Source: Methylobacterium adhaesivum (GTDB taxonomy: Bacteria; Pseudomonadota; Alphaproteobacteria; Rhizobiales; Beijerinckiaceae). From it: DNA of 64,000 nucleotides. The stretch spans positions 1-64,000 of the forward strand of contig NZ_BPQD01000009.1 of assembly GCF_022179065.1 (NCBI RefSeq). The letters are read 5' to 3'. Below, in pieces: positions 1 to 9,993 of the stretch. The notes under the pieces are model-generated. The model did not search any database. It saw only the letters and a list, made by a program, of their open reading frames with translations, and was not told where the DNA came from. Position numbers and translations under genes: made by a program. Numbering within the stretch: the first letter of the stretch is position 1; the number at the start of each line of letters is the position of its first letter.

Positions 1-119
1 TCATGCGTTCTCCATCGGGTTTTTATGTCTGCGCTTTCCCTCTCCCCTCTGCGGGCCACCCTCTCCCGCAGAGGGGAGAGGGAAAGCGCAGACATAAAAA
101 CCCGATGGAGAACGCATGA
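1..119. repeat. Perfect 55-bp inverted repeat spanning the glgE start
   Basis: Bases 1-55 and 65-119 are exact reverse complements, separated by a 9-base spacer (56-64). The core of each arm is a purine/pyrimidine-rich run of the kind ctctcccctctgcggg, typical of dispersed palindromic elements. The right arm contains the GGAG ribosome-binding sequence (107-110) and the glgE ATG (116-118), so in RNA the start would be buried in a very stable hairpin if transcription entered from the left. The left arm begins at the first base of the window, so the full length is unknown. It could be a genuine palindromic element or a fold-back assembly artefact. Confidence 0.9.
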
Positions 120-3100
120 ACGCACTGAGCCCCGCAACGCGTACCGCCCAGCGGACCGACGCCGGCCCGGTGCCGCTTGCCGCCAACCTCGCGCCCCGCG
201 CAGAGGGGCCGCGCATCTACAATCTGTTCCCCCTCCTGGTCGGCCGGGTCTCGGCCTGGACCGCCGAACTCCCGCGCATCGCCGCCCTCGGGTTTGACTG
301 GGTCTACCTCAACCCGTTTCACCAGACCGGCGGCTCGCGCAGCCTCTACGCCGTGGCGGATACCGACCGCCTGGACGAACGCTTCCGCGACCACGACGGC
401 ACCTCGGACGATGAGCAGATCCGCCGGTTCTGCGCCGCCGCCCGCGCCCAGGGCCTCTCGGTGATGACCGATCTCGTGGTGAACCACACCGCCCGCGACG
501 GCGCACTGGCACGCGAACGGCCCGACCTGTTCCTGCGCGACGCCGACGGCGAGATCGAGAGCCCCTACGCCGTTGATCCTGTTGATCCGACGAAACGCAC
601 GGTCTGGGGTGACCTCGCCGAACTCGATTACCATTCGGAGAAGAGCCGCGCGGAACTCACCGCCCTGTGGTCGGGCTACGTCAACCGCCTGCAGGATCTC
701 GGCGTGGCGGGCTTTCGCTGCGACGCCGCCTACAAGGTGCCGGCGGCCGTCTGGCGCGATCTCATCGGCGCGGCCAAGGCCGTGGAGCCCGGTTGCCTGT
801 TCGCCGCCGAGACCCTGGGCTGCACCTTCGAGGAAGCGCAGGCCACGGCGGGCGCCGGCTTCGACTACCTGTTCAACAGCTTCGCCTGGTGGGACCTGAA
901 GGCCCCCTGGGCCCTGGAGCAATACGACCGCCTGCGCGTCGTCGCCCCCTCCATCGCCTTCCCCGAAAACCACGACATGGCCCGCCTCGCGGCGGACCTC
1001 GATGGCGATGCGGAGGCGCTCGGCCGCCAGCTCAAGGCGCGCTACGCGCTGGCCGCCTTCTTCTCGGCCGGCGTACTCATGCCGATCGGGTACGAGTGGG
1101 GCTACGCGAAGAGCCTGCACGTCGTCGAGACCACGCCCGAGGCGCGTGAATCCGACACCGGCATCGACATCTCGGCCTACGTCACCGCCATCAACGCTCT
1201 GCGGGCCGAACTTCCGGCCGCCAATGTCGAGGGTGCCCAGGCCCGGATCTCGTCGCCCGACGCGGATTTCGTCGCCCTCCTGCGCTTCGACACCGGTCAC
1301 GGCGCCTCGGCCCGCAACGCCGTGCTGGTGCTCCACAATCCCGGCACGACGGCCGTGAGCGTGGAGGCCGCACCCCTCGTCGCCCGCGCAGGCGGCATGC
1401 TCGGGGCGTTCACGGACCGGACACCGGATGCCGCACCCATCACCTTCACCCCGGGCGGTAGCATCGACCTGCAGCCGGGCGAGGTCCGCATTCTCAGCGC
1501 CGCCCGTGACACCGTCGCGAAAGCGCCGCCCCTCACCACGCCGACGGGCGAGGGCCGCGTCGTCATCGAAGCCGTGGCACCCGAGATCGATGGCGGCCGC
1601 TCGGCGGCCAAGCGCGTGGTCGGCGAGAGCGTCCATGTCACAGCCGACATCTTCAGCGACGGCCACGAGATCATCGACGCCGAGATCCTGTCCCGCATCG
1701 TCGGCGAGGAGGACTGGGCCGCCAACCCCATGGCATTCATCGAGAACGACCGCTGGGGCGGGCACTTCCCCCTCGAACGGAATGCCCGCTACGAATTCAC
1801 GATCCAGGCCTGGCGCGACGCCTTCGCGTCCTGGATGCGCGACACCGTGAAGAAGCGCGACGCCGGGGTCGATGTCAGCCTGGAGACGGTCGAGGGCATC
1901 GCCTTCGTGGTCGACGGCGTCGACGCGGCAAAGGGCGCTGACCGCGACCGCCTGAAGGCCTTGGCCAGTGCTCTTGAAGCCGAAGCCACGGGCTCGGCCG
2001 CCCAGCTCGACCTCATGCTGCGGCCCGAGAACGCTCGCCTGATCCGGCGCTACGCCACCCGGGTGAACCTCTCGCGCTATCCCGTCACGGTGCCGGTCAT
2101 CGCCGACCGCCTCGCGGCCCGGTTCTCGGCCTGGTACGAGATCTTTCCGCGCTCGCAATCCATGGACGTCAACCGCCACGGCACCTTCAACGACGTGATC
2201 CGGCGCCTGCCCGAGATCCGCGAGCTCGGCTTCGACGTCCTCTACTTCACCCCCATCCACCCCATCGGTAAGACCAACCGCAAGGGCAAGAACAACACCC
2301 TCAAGGCGCTGGAAGGCGATGTCGGCTCGGTCTACGCCGTGGGCTCGGACGCCGGCGGCCACGAGGCGGTTCACCCCGACCTCGGCACGCTGGATGATTT
2401 CCGCCGGCTGGTCGCGGCGAGCCACGCCTACGGCATGGAGATCGCCCTCGATTTCGCCATCCAGTGCTCGCCCGATCACCCCTGGATCAAGAACCATCCC
2501 GAGTGGTTCGAGTGGCGCCCCGACGGGACGCTGAAATTCGCCGAGAATCCGCCCAAGAAGTACGAGGACATCTCCAACGTCCACTTCTACGGCGGCGCGC
2601 TCCCCTCCCTATGGATCGAGCTGCGCGACATCGTGCTCGGCTGGGCCGCCCTCGGCGCCCGCATCTTCCGGGTCGACAACCCGCACACGAAGCCGATCCC
2701 GTTCTGGGAATGGATGATCGCCGAGGTGAACGGCCGCTATCCGGACGTGATCTTCCTCGCCGAGGCCTTCACCCGGCCGAAGATGATGAAGAAGCTCGCC
2801 AAGGCCGGCTACCAGCAGAGCTACACCTACTTCACCTGGCGCAACACGAAGCAGGAACTCATCGACTACAGCACCGAACTTGCCGGTGAGATGGGCGAAT
2901 ATTATCGTCCGAACTTTTTCGCGAACACGCCGGACATCAACCCGGTCTATCTCCAGACCAGCGGCCGGGCTGGCTTCGTGGTGCGCGCCACTCTGGCGGC
3001 TACCCTGTCGAGCGTATGGGGCATCTACAATGGCTTCGAACTGTGCGAGGCCGCGCCCTATCCGGGTAAGGAAGAGTACCTGAACTCCGAGAAGTACGAG

Positions 3101-3499
3101 CTGAAGGCCTGGGACTACGATCGGCCGGGCAACATCCGCGAGCACATCGTCAAGCTCAACCGCATCCGGCAGGACAACCCTGCCCTGTGGGACTTCCGCA
3201 ACGTGGTGTTCACGGCGGCCTACAACGACGCGATCATCGCCTACGCCAAGACCACGCCGGAGGGCGACAACTGCGTCTTCACCATGGTCAACGTCGACCC
3301 GAAGAACCGCCAGGAATGCACCTACGAAGTACCCCTGTGGCTGCTGGGCCAGCCCGATGACGGTGCCGTGGAGGTGGAGGACCTGCTCCTCGGCTATAAA
3401 TTCGAGTTGCGCGGCAAATCGCACCGCATCGCCTTCGACCCCGCCGAGCGTTCGGCCATCGTCTGGCGCCTGCGCGCGCCGCGCCGGGTTGCGCCTTGA
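116..3499 (+). CDS. glgE: GlgE maltosyltransferase with an extra N-terminal GH13 domain
   Basis: Alpha-1,4-glucan:maltose-1-phosphate maltosyltransferase, which transfers maltose from maltose-1-phosphate onto glucan chains in the cytoplasm. At 1127 aa it is much longer than a stand-alone GlgE (about 660-700 aa). Residues from about 460 on form the GlgE part: a DUF3416-like N domain, then the GH13 barrel with nucleophile D854 in FRVDNPHTKP and acid/base E883 in FLAEAF, 29 residues apart as in the mycobacterial enzyme. Residues 1-450 form a second GH13 barrel with DLVVNH, FRCDAAYK (D203), AAETLG (E232) and ENHD (D287), so its triad looks intact. The ATG at 116 follows GGAG. It is first in an operon with treS-maltokinase and glgB. 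The role of the extra barrel (perhaps an alpha-glucan hydrolase or transferase) is inferred. Confidence 0.95.
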   Translation: MNALSPATRTAQRTDAGPVPLAANLAPRAEGPRIYNLFPLLVGRVSAWTAELPRIAALGFDWVYLNPFHQTGGSRSLYAVADTDRLDERFRDHDGTSDDEQIRRFCAAARAQGLSVMTDLVVNHTARDGALARERPDLFLRDADGEIESPYAVDPVDPTKRTVWGDLAELDYHSEKSRAELTALWSGYVNRLQDLGVAGFRCDAAYKVPAAVWRDLIGAAKAVEPGCLFAAETLGCTFEEAQATAGAGFDYLFNSFAWWDLKAPWALEQYDRLRVVAPSIAFPENHDMARLAADLDGDAEALGRQLKARYALAAFFSAGVLMPIGYEWGYAKSLHVVETTPEARESDTGIDISAYVTAINALRAELPAANVEGAQARISSPDADFVALLRFDTGHGASARNAVLVLHNPGTTAVSVEAAPLVARAGGMLGAFTDRTPDAAPITFTPGGSIDLQPGEVRILSAARDTVAKAPPLTTPTGEGRVVIEAVAPEIDGGRSAAKRVVGESVHVTADIFSDGHEIIDAEILSRIVGEEDWAANPMAFIENDRWGGHFPLERNARYEFTIQAWRDAFASWMRDTVKKRDAGVDVSLETVEGIAFVVDGVDAAKGADRDRLKALASALEAEATGSAAQLDLMLRPENARLIRRYATRVNLSRYPVTVPVIADRLAARFSAWYEIFPRSQSMDVNRHGTFNDVIRRLPEIRELGFDVLYFTPIHPIGKTNRKGKNNTLKALEGDVGSVYAVGSDAGGHEAVHPDLGTLDDFRRLVAASHAYGMEIALDFAIQCSPDHPWIKNHPEWFEWRPDGTLKFAENPPKKYEDISNVHFYGGALPSLWIELRDIVLGWAALGARIFRVDNPHTKPIPFWEWMIAEVNGRYPDVIFLAEAFTRPKMMKKLAKAGYQQSYTYFTWRNTKQELIDYSTELAGEMGEYYRPNFFANTPDINPVYLQTSGRAGFVVRATLAATLSSVWGIYNGFELCEAAPYPGKEEYLNSEKYELKAWDYDRPGNIREHIVKLNRIRQDNPALWDFRNVVFTAAYNDAIIAYAKTTPEGDNCVFTMVNVDPKNRQECTYEVPLWLLGQPDDGAVEVEDLLLGYKFELRGKSHRIAFDPAERSAIVWRLRAPRRVAP

Positions 3500-3668
3500 G
3501 GTCACCCATGTCAGCACAAAACCCGGCGATCGGACTCGATCGTCGCGGTGTCGCCTCAGTGTCGGCGCCTATCCCACGGACGGACGCCACACACGGCGCC
3601 TTCCCGTCCGGGACCCGGCGCCCACGTCCGACCACGCCCTTGAACTCGATGCATGAGGCAACGACGCG

Positions 3669-6600
3669 ATGATCGATCGCAGCGATCCGCAATGGTACCG
3701 TGACGCCATCATCTACCAGATTCACGTCAAATCGTTCTTCGACTCGAACAACGACGGGATCGGCGATTTCGAGGGCCTGACGCAGAAGCTCGATTACGTC
3801 CGCGACCTCGGGGTCACGGCGATCTGGCTCATGCCGTTCTATCCCTCGCCCCTGCGCGACGACGGCTACGATATCGGCGACTACCGCGAGGTGAACCCCT
3901 CCTACGGGACGATGGAGGAGTTTCGGAAGTTCGTGGAGGCGGCGCACGAGCGCGGCCTTCGCGTCATCACCGAACTCGTGATCAACCACACCAGCGACCA
4001 GCATCCCTGGTTCCAGCGTGCCCGTGAGGCACCGGCCGGAAGCCCTGAGCGCGACTTCTACGTCTGGTCGGACACCGACACGCCGTATTCCGACACGCGC
4101 ATCATCTTCCTCGACACCGAGACCTCGAACTGGACCTGGGACCCCGTCGCCAAGCAGTACTTCTGGCATCGGTTCTACAGCCACCAGCCCGACCTGAACT
4201 TCGACAATCCGGCCGTGCTCGAAGCCGTCATCGAGGTGATGCGCTACTGGCTCGACATGGGCGTCGACGGCCTGCGTCTCGACGCGATCCCGTACCTGAT
4301 CGAGCGCGACGGCACGAACTGCGAGAACCTGCCCGAGACCCATACGGTCATCAAGGCGATCCGCGCGGCGCTGGACGCGAGCTATCCCGACCGGATGCTC
4401 CTGGCGGAAGCCAACCAGTGGCCGGAGGAGACGGCGCAGTATTTCGGCGACGGCGACGAATGCCACATGGCGTTCCACTTCCCGCTGATGCCGCGCATGT
4501 ACATGGCCATCGCCCGCGAGGACCGGCACCCGATCACCGACATCATGCGCCAGACCCCGGAAATCCCCGAGGGCTGTCAGTGGGCGATCTTTTTGCGGAA
4601 TCACGACGAGCTGACCCTGGAAATGGTCACCGCCGAGGAACGTGATTACCTCTGGTCGTTCTATGCCGCCGAGCGCCGCGCCCGCATCAACCTCGGCATC
4701 CGCCGCCGTCTCGCGCCGCTCCTCGAGAACGACCGGCGCAAGATCGAACTCATGAAGTCCCTCGTCCTGTCGATGCCCGGCACGCCGGTGCTCTATTACG
4801 GCGACGAGATCGGCATGGGCGACAACATCTATCTCGGCGACCGCGACGGCGTGCGCACCCCGATGCAATGGTCGCCCGACCGCAACGGCGGCTTCTCCCG
4901 CGCCAATCCGGCAAAGCTGTTCCTGCCCTCCGTGCAGGACCCGATCTACGGCTTCGACGCTATCAACGTCGAGGCGCAGACCCAGTCGCAGACGAGCCTG
5001 CTGAACTGGACCCGGCGCATGATCGCCATCCGCAACAACTCGGTCGCGCTCGGGCGCGGCGGGATGCAGTTCCTGTATCCCTCGAACCGCAAGGTCCTGG
5101 CCTGGATCCGCGAGTTCGAGGGCGAGCGGGTGCTGTGCGTCGCCAACCTGTCGCGCGCCCCCCAGGCCGTGCAGCTCGATCTGTCGGAACTGCGCAACGC
5201 CGTGCCGATCGAACTCACCGGCGGCTCGGAATTCCCGGCCATCGGCGAGCTGCCGTACCTCCTGACGCTGCCGAGCTACGGCTTTTACTGGTTCTCCCTG
5301 AGTGCGGCCAACACCGGCACCATCGGCCCGCAGCCGGAGACACCGGAGCTGTTCACCCTCGTGCTCACCGGCGGCATCGAGACCCTCATGGCGGGGCGCG
5401 AGCGCATCGCCTTCGAGCGCACGGTGGCGCCGCGCTTCATCGCCACCCGGCGCTGGTTCGGCGCCAAGGGCTCGCGCATCAAGTCCGTGAACGTGACGGA
5501 CAGCGCGACCCTCAAGGACGCCTCCGGCGAGGCCCGCTTCCTGCTGCCGCGGGTGGCCGTCCACCTCGCCAACGGCGAGCGCCAGGATTACTTCGTGCCC
5601 GTCGCCGTCGACGAGGGCCGCGAGGACGAGGCCCTGATGCCCTTCGCCGTGGCCCGCGTCCGGCGTGGTCCGCGCACGGGCCTGCTGTTCGGCGCCGCCG
5701 CCGCGCCGGCCTTCGCCGTCGCCATGGTGGAAGGCATGCGCGAAGGCCGCGAGTTGGAGACCGAGACGGGCAAGCTCGTGTTCTCCACGACCTCGGCCTT
5801 CGACCCCGACGTGACGTTCGAGCCCGGTGAGGTTCGCCGCCTCTCGGCCGAGCAGAGCAACACCTCCGTCGCCATCGGTTCGAAGATGATGCTGAAGCTG
5901 CTGCGGCGGCTCCAGACCGGCACGCATCCCGAGATCGAGGTCGGGCGCTTCCTCACAGAGACGGCGCATTTCGCCAACACCCCGGCGCTTCTCGGCGTGG
6001 TCGAGCACGTCGATGCCGAGGGCGTTCGCACGGCCATCGCCGTGCTGCAGAAGTTCGTCCTCAACCAGGGCGACGCCTGGACCCTGATGCTCGAGGGCCT
6101 GCGCCGCGACTTCGACACGGTGGTGCTCGCCCCCGAGAGCGAAGCGCCGACGCCGGAGGAGGCGTTCGAGTCCCACCTGCGCTGGGCCGTCCTGCTCGGG
6201 CGCCGCACCGCCGAGATGCACAACGCCTTCGCGGTGGAGACCGACGATCCGGCCTTCGCGGCCGAACCGTTCGAGCATGCCGATCTCCATCTCCTGGGCG
6301 ACGACACCCGCCGGCAGGCCGAGCGCGCGTTCCGGGGGCTCGACGCGCTCGCCGGCCGCACGGCCAACGCGGCGAGCACGGAACTCGCCGGGCGACGCCG
6401 CGAGGTCGAGGATGCCATCGAGGCGCTCACGGCCCGTGCGCCGCTCGGGGCCATGAAGACCCGCATCCACGGCGACTATCACCTCGGTCAGGTTCTGGCG
6501 GCCGAGGACGACCTCATCATCGTCGATTTCGAGGGCGAGCCCTCGCGACCGGCCGATGAGCGCCGCCTGAAGTCGACGCCCCTGCGGGACGTCGCCGGCA

Positions 6601-6926
6601 TGCTGCGGTCCTTCGCCTACGGTGCCGAGACGGTTACCCGCGAGATCGCCACGCGCTTCGCTGATTCCGAGGAGCGGGCACGCCGGGCCTCCACCGCCTG
6701 GCGTGGCATGATCGATGCGGCCTTCCTCGACGGCTACCGCCAGGCCGTCGGAGACAGCCGCGCAGCCGTGACCGACCCTGAGACCGAGAGCCGGCTCCTG
6801 AAGCTCTCGCTCCTGACGAAGGCCCTCTACGAGGTCGACTACGAGGCGAACAACCGACCCGATTGGATCGAAATCCCCGCACGTGGGGTTCTGACCATTC
6901 TGGACGACATCAAGAGAGGCGTTTGA
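3669..6926 (+). CDS. treS: Trehalose synthase-maltokinase fusion
   Basis: A 1085-aa bifunctional enzyme. Residues 1 to about 545 are trehalose synthase (GH13), which interconverts trehalose and maltose; the catalytic residues are D205 in LRLDAIPYL, E247 in LLAEANQ and D313 in RNHDE. Residues about 560-1085 are maltokinase (Pep2/Mak type), which makes maltose-1-phosphate for GlgE. The kinase part shows the Brenner-type motif IHGDYHLGQVL (D936) and the metal-binding VDFEGEP (D953). The two activities feed the enzyme encoded just upstream. The ATG at 3669 is preceded by GAGG about 11 bases away. The stop codon TGA is followed at once by the glgB ATG, so translation is probably coupled. The 169 bases between glgE and this gene hold no evident gene. 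Confidence 0.95.
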   Translation: MIDRSDPQWYRDAIIYQIHVKSFFDSNNDGIGDFEGLTQKLDYVRDLGVTAIWLMPFYPSPLRDDGYDIGDYREVNPSYGTMEEFRKFVEAAHERGLRVITELVINHTSDQHPWFQRAREAPAGSPERDFYVWSDTDTPYSDTRIIFLDTETSNWTWDPVAKQYFWHRFYSHQPDLNFDNPAVLEAVIEVMRYWLDMGVDGLRLDAIPYLIERDGTNCENLPETHTVIKAIRAALDASYPDRMLLAEANQWPEETAQYFGDGDECHMAFHFPLMPRMYMAIAREDRHPITDIMRQTPEIPEGCQWAIFLRNHDELTLEMVTAEERDYLWSFYAAERRARINLGIRRRLAPLLENDRRKIELMKSLVLSMPGTPVLYYGDEIGMGDNIYLGDRDGVRTPMQWSPDRNGGFSRANPAKLFLPSVQDPIYGFDAINVEAQTQSQTSLLNWTRRMIAIRNNSVALGRGGMQFLYPSNRKVLAWIREFEGERVLCVANLSRAPQAVQLDLSELRNAVPIELTGGSEFPAIGELPYLLTLPSYGFYWFSLSAANTGTIGPQPETPELFTLVLTGGIETLMAGRERIAFERTVAPRFIATRRWFGAKGSRIKSVNVTDSATLKDASGEARFLLPRVAVHLANGERQDYFVPVAVDEGREDEALMPFAVARVRRGPRTGLLFGAAAAPAFAVAMVEGMREGRELETETGKLVFSTTSAFDPDVTFEPGEVRRLSAEQSNTSVAIGSKMMLKLLRRLQTGTHPEIEVGRFLTETAHFANTPALLGVVEHVDAEGVRTAIAVLQKFVLNQGDAWTLMLEGLRRDFDTVVLAPESEAPTPEEAFESHLRWAVLLGRRTAEMHNAFAVETDDPAFAAEPFEHADLHLLGDDTRRQAERAFRGLDALAGRTANAASTELAGRRREVEDAIEALTARAPLGAMKTRIHGDYHLGQVLAAEDDLIIVDFEGEPSRPADERRLKSTPLRDVAGMLRSFAYGAETVTREIATRFADSEERARRASTAWRGMIDAAFLDGYRQAVGDSRAAVTDPETESRLLKLSLLTKALYEVDYEANNRPDWIEIPARGVLTILDDIKRGV

Positions 6927-9221
6927 ATGACGGGCATCGACGAGACGTTCGCGGGCCGCAGCGGGCACGCATCGGCCACCACGGGAGCCGCGAACGTACC
7001 GCCTGTTGCCACGGGGGCGCGGGCTCCCGAGATGCGGGGCGTGCATCCCGACGCGGTGGCCGCCCTCATGGCGGCTAACCACGGCGACCCGTTCTCGGTG
7101 CTCGGCCCCCATGAGGTAGGCCCAAGCGCCTGGGAGGTCCGGGCCGTCCTGCCCGAGGCGAAGGCCGCCACCCTCCTGACGGGGGGCAAGCGCATCCCGT
7201 TCGAGCGTCGGCATCCGGACGGCTTCTTCGTCGCGAAGGTCGAGAGCCAGGGCCGCCCCCTCTACGAGATCGCCGTCGAGGACTGGGACGGCAACGAGCG
7301 CACCCGCCATGACCCCTACGGCTTCGGCTCGTCCCTGGAGCAGCACGACATCGACAACCTGCGCGAGGTGGGCAGCAACGTCACCTATCGCATCCTCGGC
7401 GCCCAGGCGCGGGAGGTCGACGGCATCCAGGGCTTCCGCTTCGCCGTATGGGCACCCAACGCCCGCCGCGTCAGCGTGGTCGGCGACTTCAACGCCTGGG
7501 ACGGCCGGCGCCATCCCATGCGCCTCTGGCAGAACGGCGGCGTCTGGGAGCTGTTCATCCCCGGCCTGAAGGCCGGCGCGCACTACAAGTTCGAGCTGCG
7601 CGGCCCCGACGGCACGCTCCTGCCTCTCAAGGCCGACCCCGTTGCGTTCGCGGCCCAGCAGCCGCCCGAGACGGCCTCCGTCCTCCAGGGCACGAACGAT
7701 CCCGCCTGGGCCGACGAGAAATGGATGGCGACGCGCGGGGAGAAGGACCCGCGCCACGTGCCGATCTCGATCTACGAGGTCCATCTCGGCTCGTGGGCCC
7801 GCGTGGCCGAGGAGGGCAACCGCTACCTCACCTACAAGGAACTCGCCGATCGCCTGATCCCCTACGTCAAGGAGATGGGCTTCACCCATATCGAGATGCT
7901 GCCGATCACGGAGTTCCCGTTCGACGGCTCATGGGGCTACCAGCCGGTTTCGCTGTTCGCGCCGACGAGCCGCTTCGGCACGCCCGACGATTTTGCCGCC
8001 TTCGTGGACGCCGCCCACGCGGCCGGCATCGGCGTGATGCTCGACTGGGTGCCGGGGCACTTCCCCCTCGACGCCCACGGCCTCGGCCAGTTCGACGGCA
8101 CGCATCTCTACGAGCACGCCGATCCGCGCCAGGGCTTCCATCAGGATTGGGGTACCTACATCTACAATTTCGGCCGCACGGAGGTGTCGAGCTTCCTCGC
8201 CGCCAACGCCCGGTTCTGGCTCGAGCACTATCACCTCGACGGCCTGCGCGTGGATGCCGTGGCGTCGATGCTCTACCTCGACTATTCGCGCCGGCAGGGC
8301 GAGTGGATCCCGAACCGCTACGGTGGCAACGAGAACCTCGACGCCATCGAGTTCCTGCGCAAGACCAACGAGGCGACCTACAGTCACGCCCCCGGCACCC
8401 TGACGGTGGCGGAGGAGTCGACCTCCTGGCCCGGCGTCTCGCACCCGACCTACACGGGCGGTCTCGGCTTCGGCTTCAAGTGGAACATGGGGTGGATGCA
8501 CGACACCCTGAACTTCGTCTCGAAAGAGACGATCCACCGCCGCTACCACCACCACGACCTGACCTTCGGCCTGCTCTACGCCTTCTCCGAGAACTTCATC
8601 CTGCCCCTATCCCACGACGAGGTGGTGCACGGGAAGGGCTCGCTCCTCGGCAAGATGCCGGGCGACCGCTGGCAGAAGTTTGCCAATCTCCGGGCCTATT
8701 ACGGCTTCATGTGGGGGCATCCGGGCAAGAAGCTGCTCTTCATGGGCTGCGAGTTCGGCCAGGTGAAGGAGTGGAACCACAACCAGTCCCTCGACTGGCA
8801 CCTCCTCGACGATGCCCACCACCGCGGCGTCAAGGATCTGATCCGCGACCTCAACCACCTCTACGCCGCCGTCCCGGCCCTCCACAGCCGCGACACCGAG
8901 GCCGCCGGCTTCCAGTGGCTGGTGGCGGACGATCAGGACAACAGCGTCATCGCGTGGGCGCGCAAGGGTAGGGGGGCCGGCGAGGTCGCCATTGTGGTCT
9001 CGAACTTCACCCCCGTGGTCCGCGAGGGCTACCGCATCGGCGTGCCGGAGGCGGGCTTCTATCGCGAGGCCATCAACTCGGACGCCGAGCGCTACGGCGG
9101 CTCCAACGTCGGCAACATGGGCGGGGTTCGGGCCGAGGCAGTGCCGAGCCACGGCCAGAGCCACTCGATCAGCCTGACGATCCCGCCCCTCGCCACGACG
9201 ATTTTCGTGCGCGAGGACTAA
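6927..9221 (+). CDS. glgB: 1,4-alpha-glucan branching enzyme GlgB
   Basis: A 764-aa branching enzyme that introduces alpha-1,6 branches in the glucan made by GlgE. Order: an N-terminal extension of about 25 residues, the N1 and CBM48 beta-sandwich domains ([20 protein letters not shown] near residue 172), the GH13 barrel and a C-terminal beta domain. The catalytic residues D443 ([10 protein letters not shown]), E496 (VAEEST) and D564 ([10 protein letters not shown]) have the same spacing as E. coli D405/E458/D526. The ATG abuts the treS stop codon with no gap, and AGAGAGG just before that stop serves as its ribosome-binding site. It is the last gene of the operon, followed by a strong hairpin terminator. 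Confidence 0.97.
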   Translation: MTGIDETFAGRSGHASATTGAANVPPVATGARAPEMRGVHPDAVAALMAANHGDPFSVLGPHEVGPSAWEVRAVLPEAKAATLLTGGKRIPFERRHPDGFFVAKVESQGRPLYEIAVEDWDGNERTRHDPYGFGSSLEQHDIDNLREVGSNVTYRILGAQAREVDGIQGFRFAVWAPNARRVSVVGDFNAWDGRRHPMRLWQNGGVWELFIPGLKAGAHYKFELRGPDGTLLPLKADPVAFAAQQPPETASVLQGTNDPAWADEKWMATRGEKDPRHVPISIYEVHLGSWARVAEEGNRYLTYKELADRLIPYVKEMGFTHIEMLPITEFPFDGSWGYQPVSLFAPTSRFGTPDDFAAFVDAAHAAGIGVMLDWVPGHFPLDAHGLGQFDGTHLYEHADPRQGFHQDWGTYIYNFGRTEVSSFLAANARFWLEHYHLDGLRVDAVASMLYLDYSRRQGEWIPNRYGGNENLDAIEFLRKTNEATYSHAPGTLTVAEESTSWPGVSHPTYTGGLGFGFKWNMGWMHDTLNFVSKETIHRRYHHHDLTFGLLYAFSENFILPLSHDEVVHGKGSLLGKMPGDRWQKFANLRAYYGFMWGHPGKKLLFMGCEFGQVKEWNHNQSLDWHLLDDAHHRGVKDLIRDLNHLYAAVPALHSRDTEAAGFQWLVADDQDNSVIAWARKGRGAGEVAIVVSNFTPVVREGYRIGVPEAGFYREAINSDAERYGGSNVGNMGGVRAEAVPSHGQSHSISLTIPPLATTIFVRED

Positions 9222-9248
9222 GCCGGATTTTATTCGGGTGCCATGACG

Positions 9249-9284
9249 AAGCCGGCAGTGTCCTCGCGACGCCGCCGGCTTTTT
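9249..9284 (+). terminator. Rho-independent terminator after glgB
   Basis: The arms aagccggc (9249-9256) and gccggctt (9274-9281) form an 8-bp stem, followed by a short T run. It lies 28 bases after the glgB stop and closes the glgE-treS-glgB operon. Confidence 0.8.
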
Positions 9285-9300
9285 CGTGGGCTCACGTGCC

Positions 9301-9993
9301 TCAGCCATCCTCCAGGGGAAACCGCTCGGCGACCCAATAGGGTTCGAGGGGACTGCCGACGATGTTCTCCGCTTCCCACCGGTGCAGGAGGGCGGCTAGC
9401 CCCGCCCGGTCGTCGGCCATCAGCGGTTCATCGATCAGGCAGAGGCGGTCATACTCCAATTGGTGGTATGGCTCGTCCATGATACGGCCTGGGCGATACC
9501 ACCCGTCGGTCTTCGCCCAAATCGCCCGCGCCGCGTCGAGGTCTCCCGCGGCGATGGCGGCGATAAGGTGCCATGTTGATGCAAGATAACCCTGGAATTG
9601 TGGACGCGTCCGGACGAAATCGAGCCGCTTGCGCACCGTATCCAAGGGCCGGAGAAGTGGAATCACATCGGCTTCGACGCGTGTGACGAAATCCGCCGCC
9701 ATGGTCGGATCGGACCAATACCAGCCCTGACCACCACCTGAACTCTTGGATCGAAACAAGCGATCGTGACAGCGCCCAAGACACTCCCAGGAGTAAGCCT
9801 CCGGCATGAAAAATATCGGAATTCTCCAATCCACGATACAGCAATGTGCCCTGCTGGTTCGATCGATCCGGATCATCCGCCCGACCGACCCGACGTCGCG
9901 TAGCCAGACTCTTTGATGGCCGACTAGAACGAGATCCGCGTTTCTCTCCAAAAGTGGCTGTACGAGATCCTTGATCTGCCGTTTCGTCGTCAT
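9301..9993 (-). CDS. Hypothetical protein, candidate immunity partner
   Basis: A 230-aa soluble protein with no signal peptide or membrane segment and no family I recognise. It is rich in Trp and aromatic residues (WRIPIFFMPEAYSWECLG near 56-73; GWYWSD near 89). Its ATG (9993-9991) overlaps the stop of the upstream gene as ATGA, so the two are co-translated. The upstream protein looks like a nuclease effector, and a small cytosolic partner placed directly downstream with overlapping codons is the usual layout for an immunity protein. That role rests on context alone. It could equally be an unrelated regulatory or structural protein. Confidence 0.55.
   Translation of the reverse strand: MTTKRQIKDLVQPLLERNADLVLVGHQRVWLRDVGSVGRMIRIDRTSRAHCCIVDWRIPIFFMPEAYSWECLGRCHDRLFRSKSSGGGQGWYWSDPTMAADFVTRVEADVIPLLRPLDTVRKRLDFVRTRPQFQGYLASTWHLIAAIAAGDLDAARAIWAKTDGWYRPGRIMDEPYHQLEYDRLCLIDEPLMADDRAGLAALLHRWEAENIVGSPLEPYWVAERFPLEDG

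Noticed and set aside
23-2584. Long minus-strand open frame opposite glgE
   Set aside because: Same cause; the encoded sequence is low-complexity Asp/Gly/Arg/Val-rich, without recognisable domains.
3288-7889. Very long open frame on the minus strand opposite treS and glgB
   Set aside because: It is a by-product of high GC at third positions opposite real genes. It has no family motifs and would overlap two well-supported enzymes.
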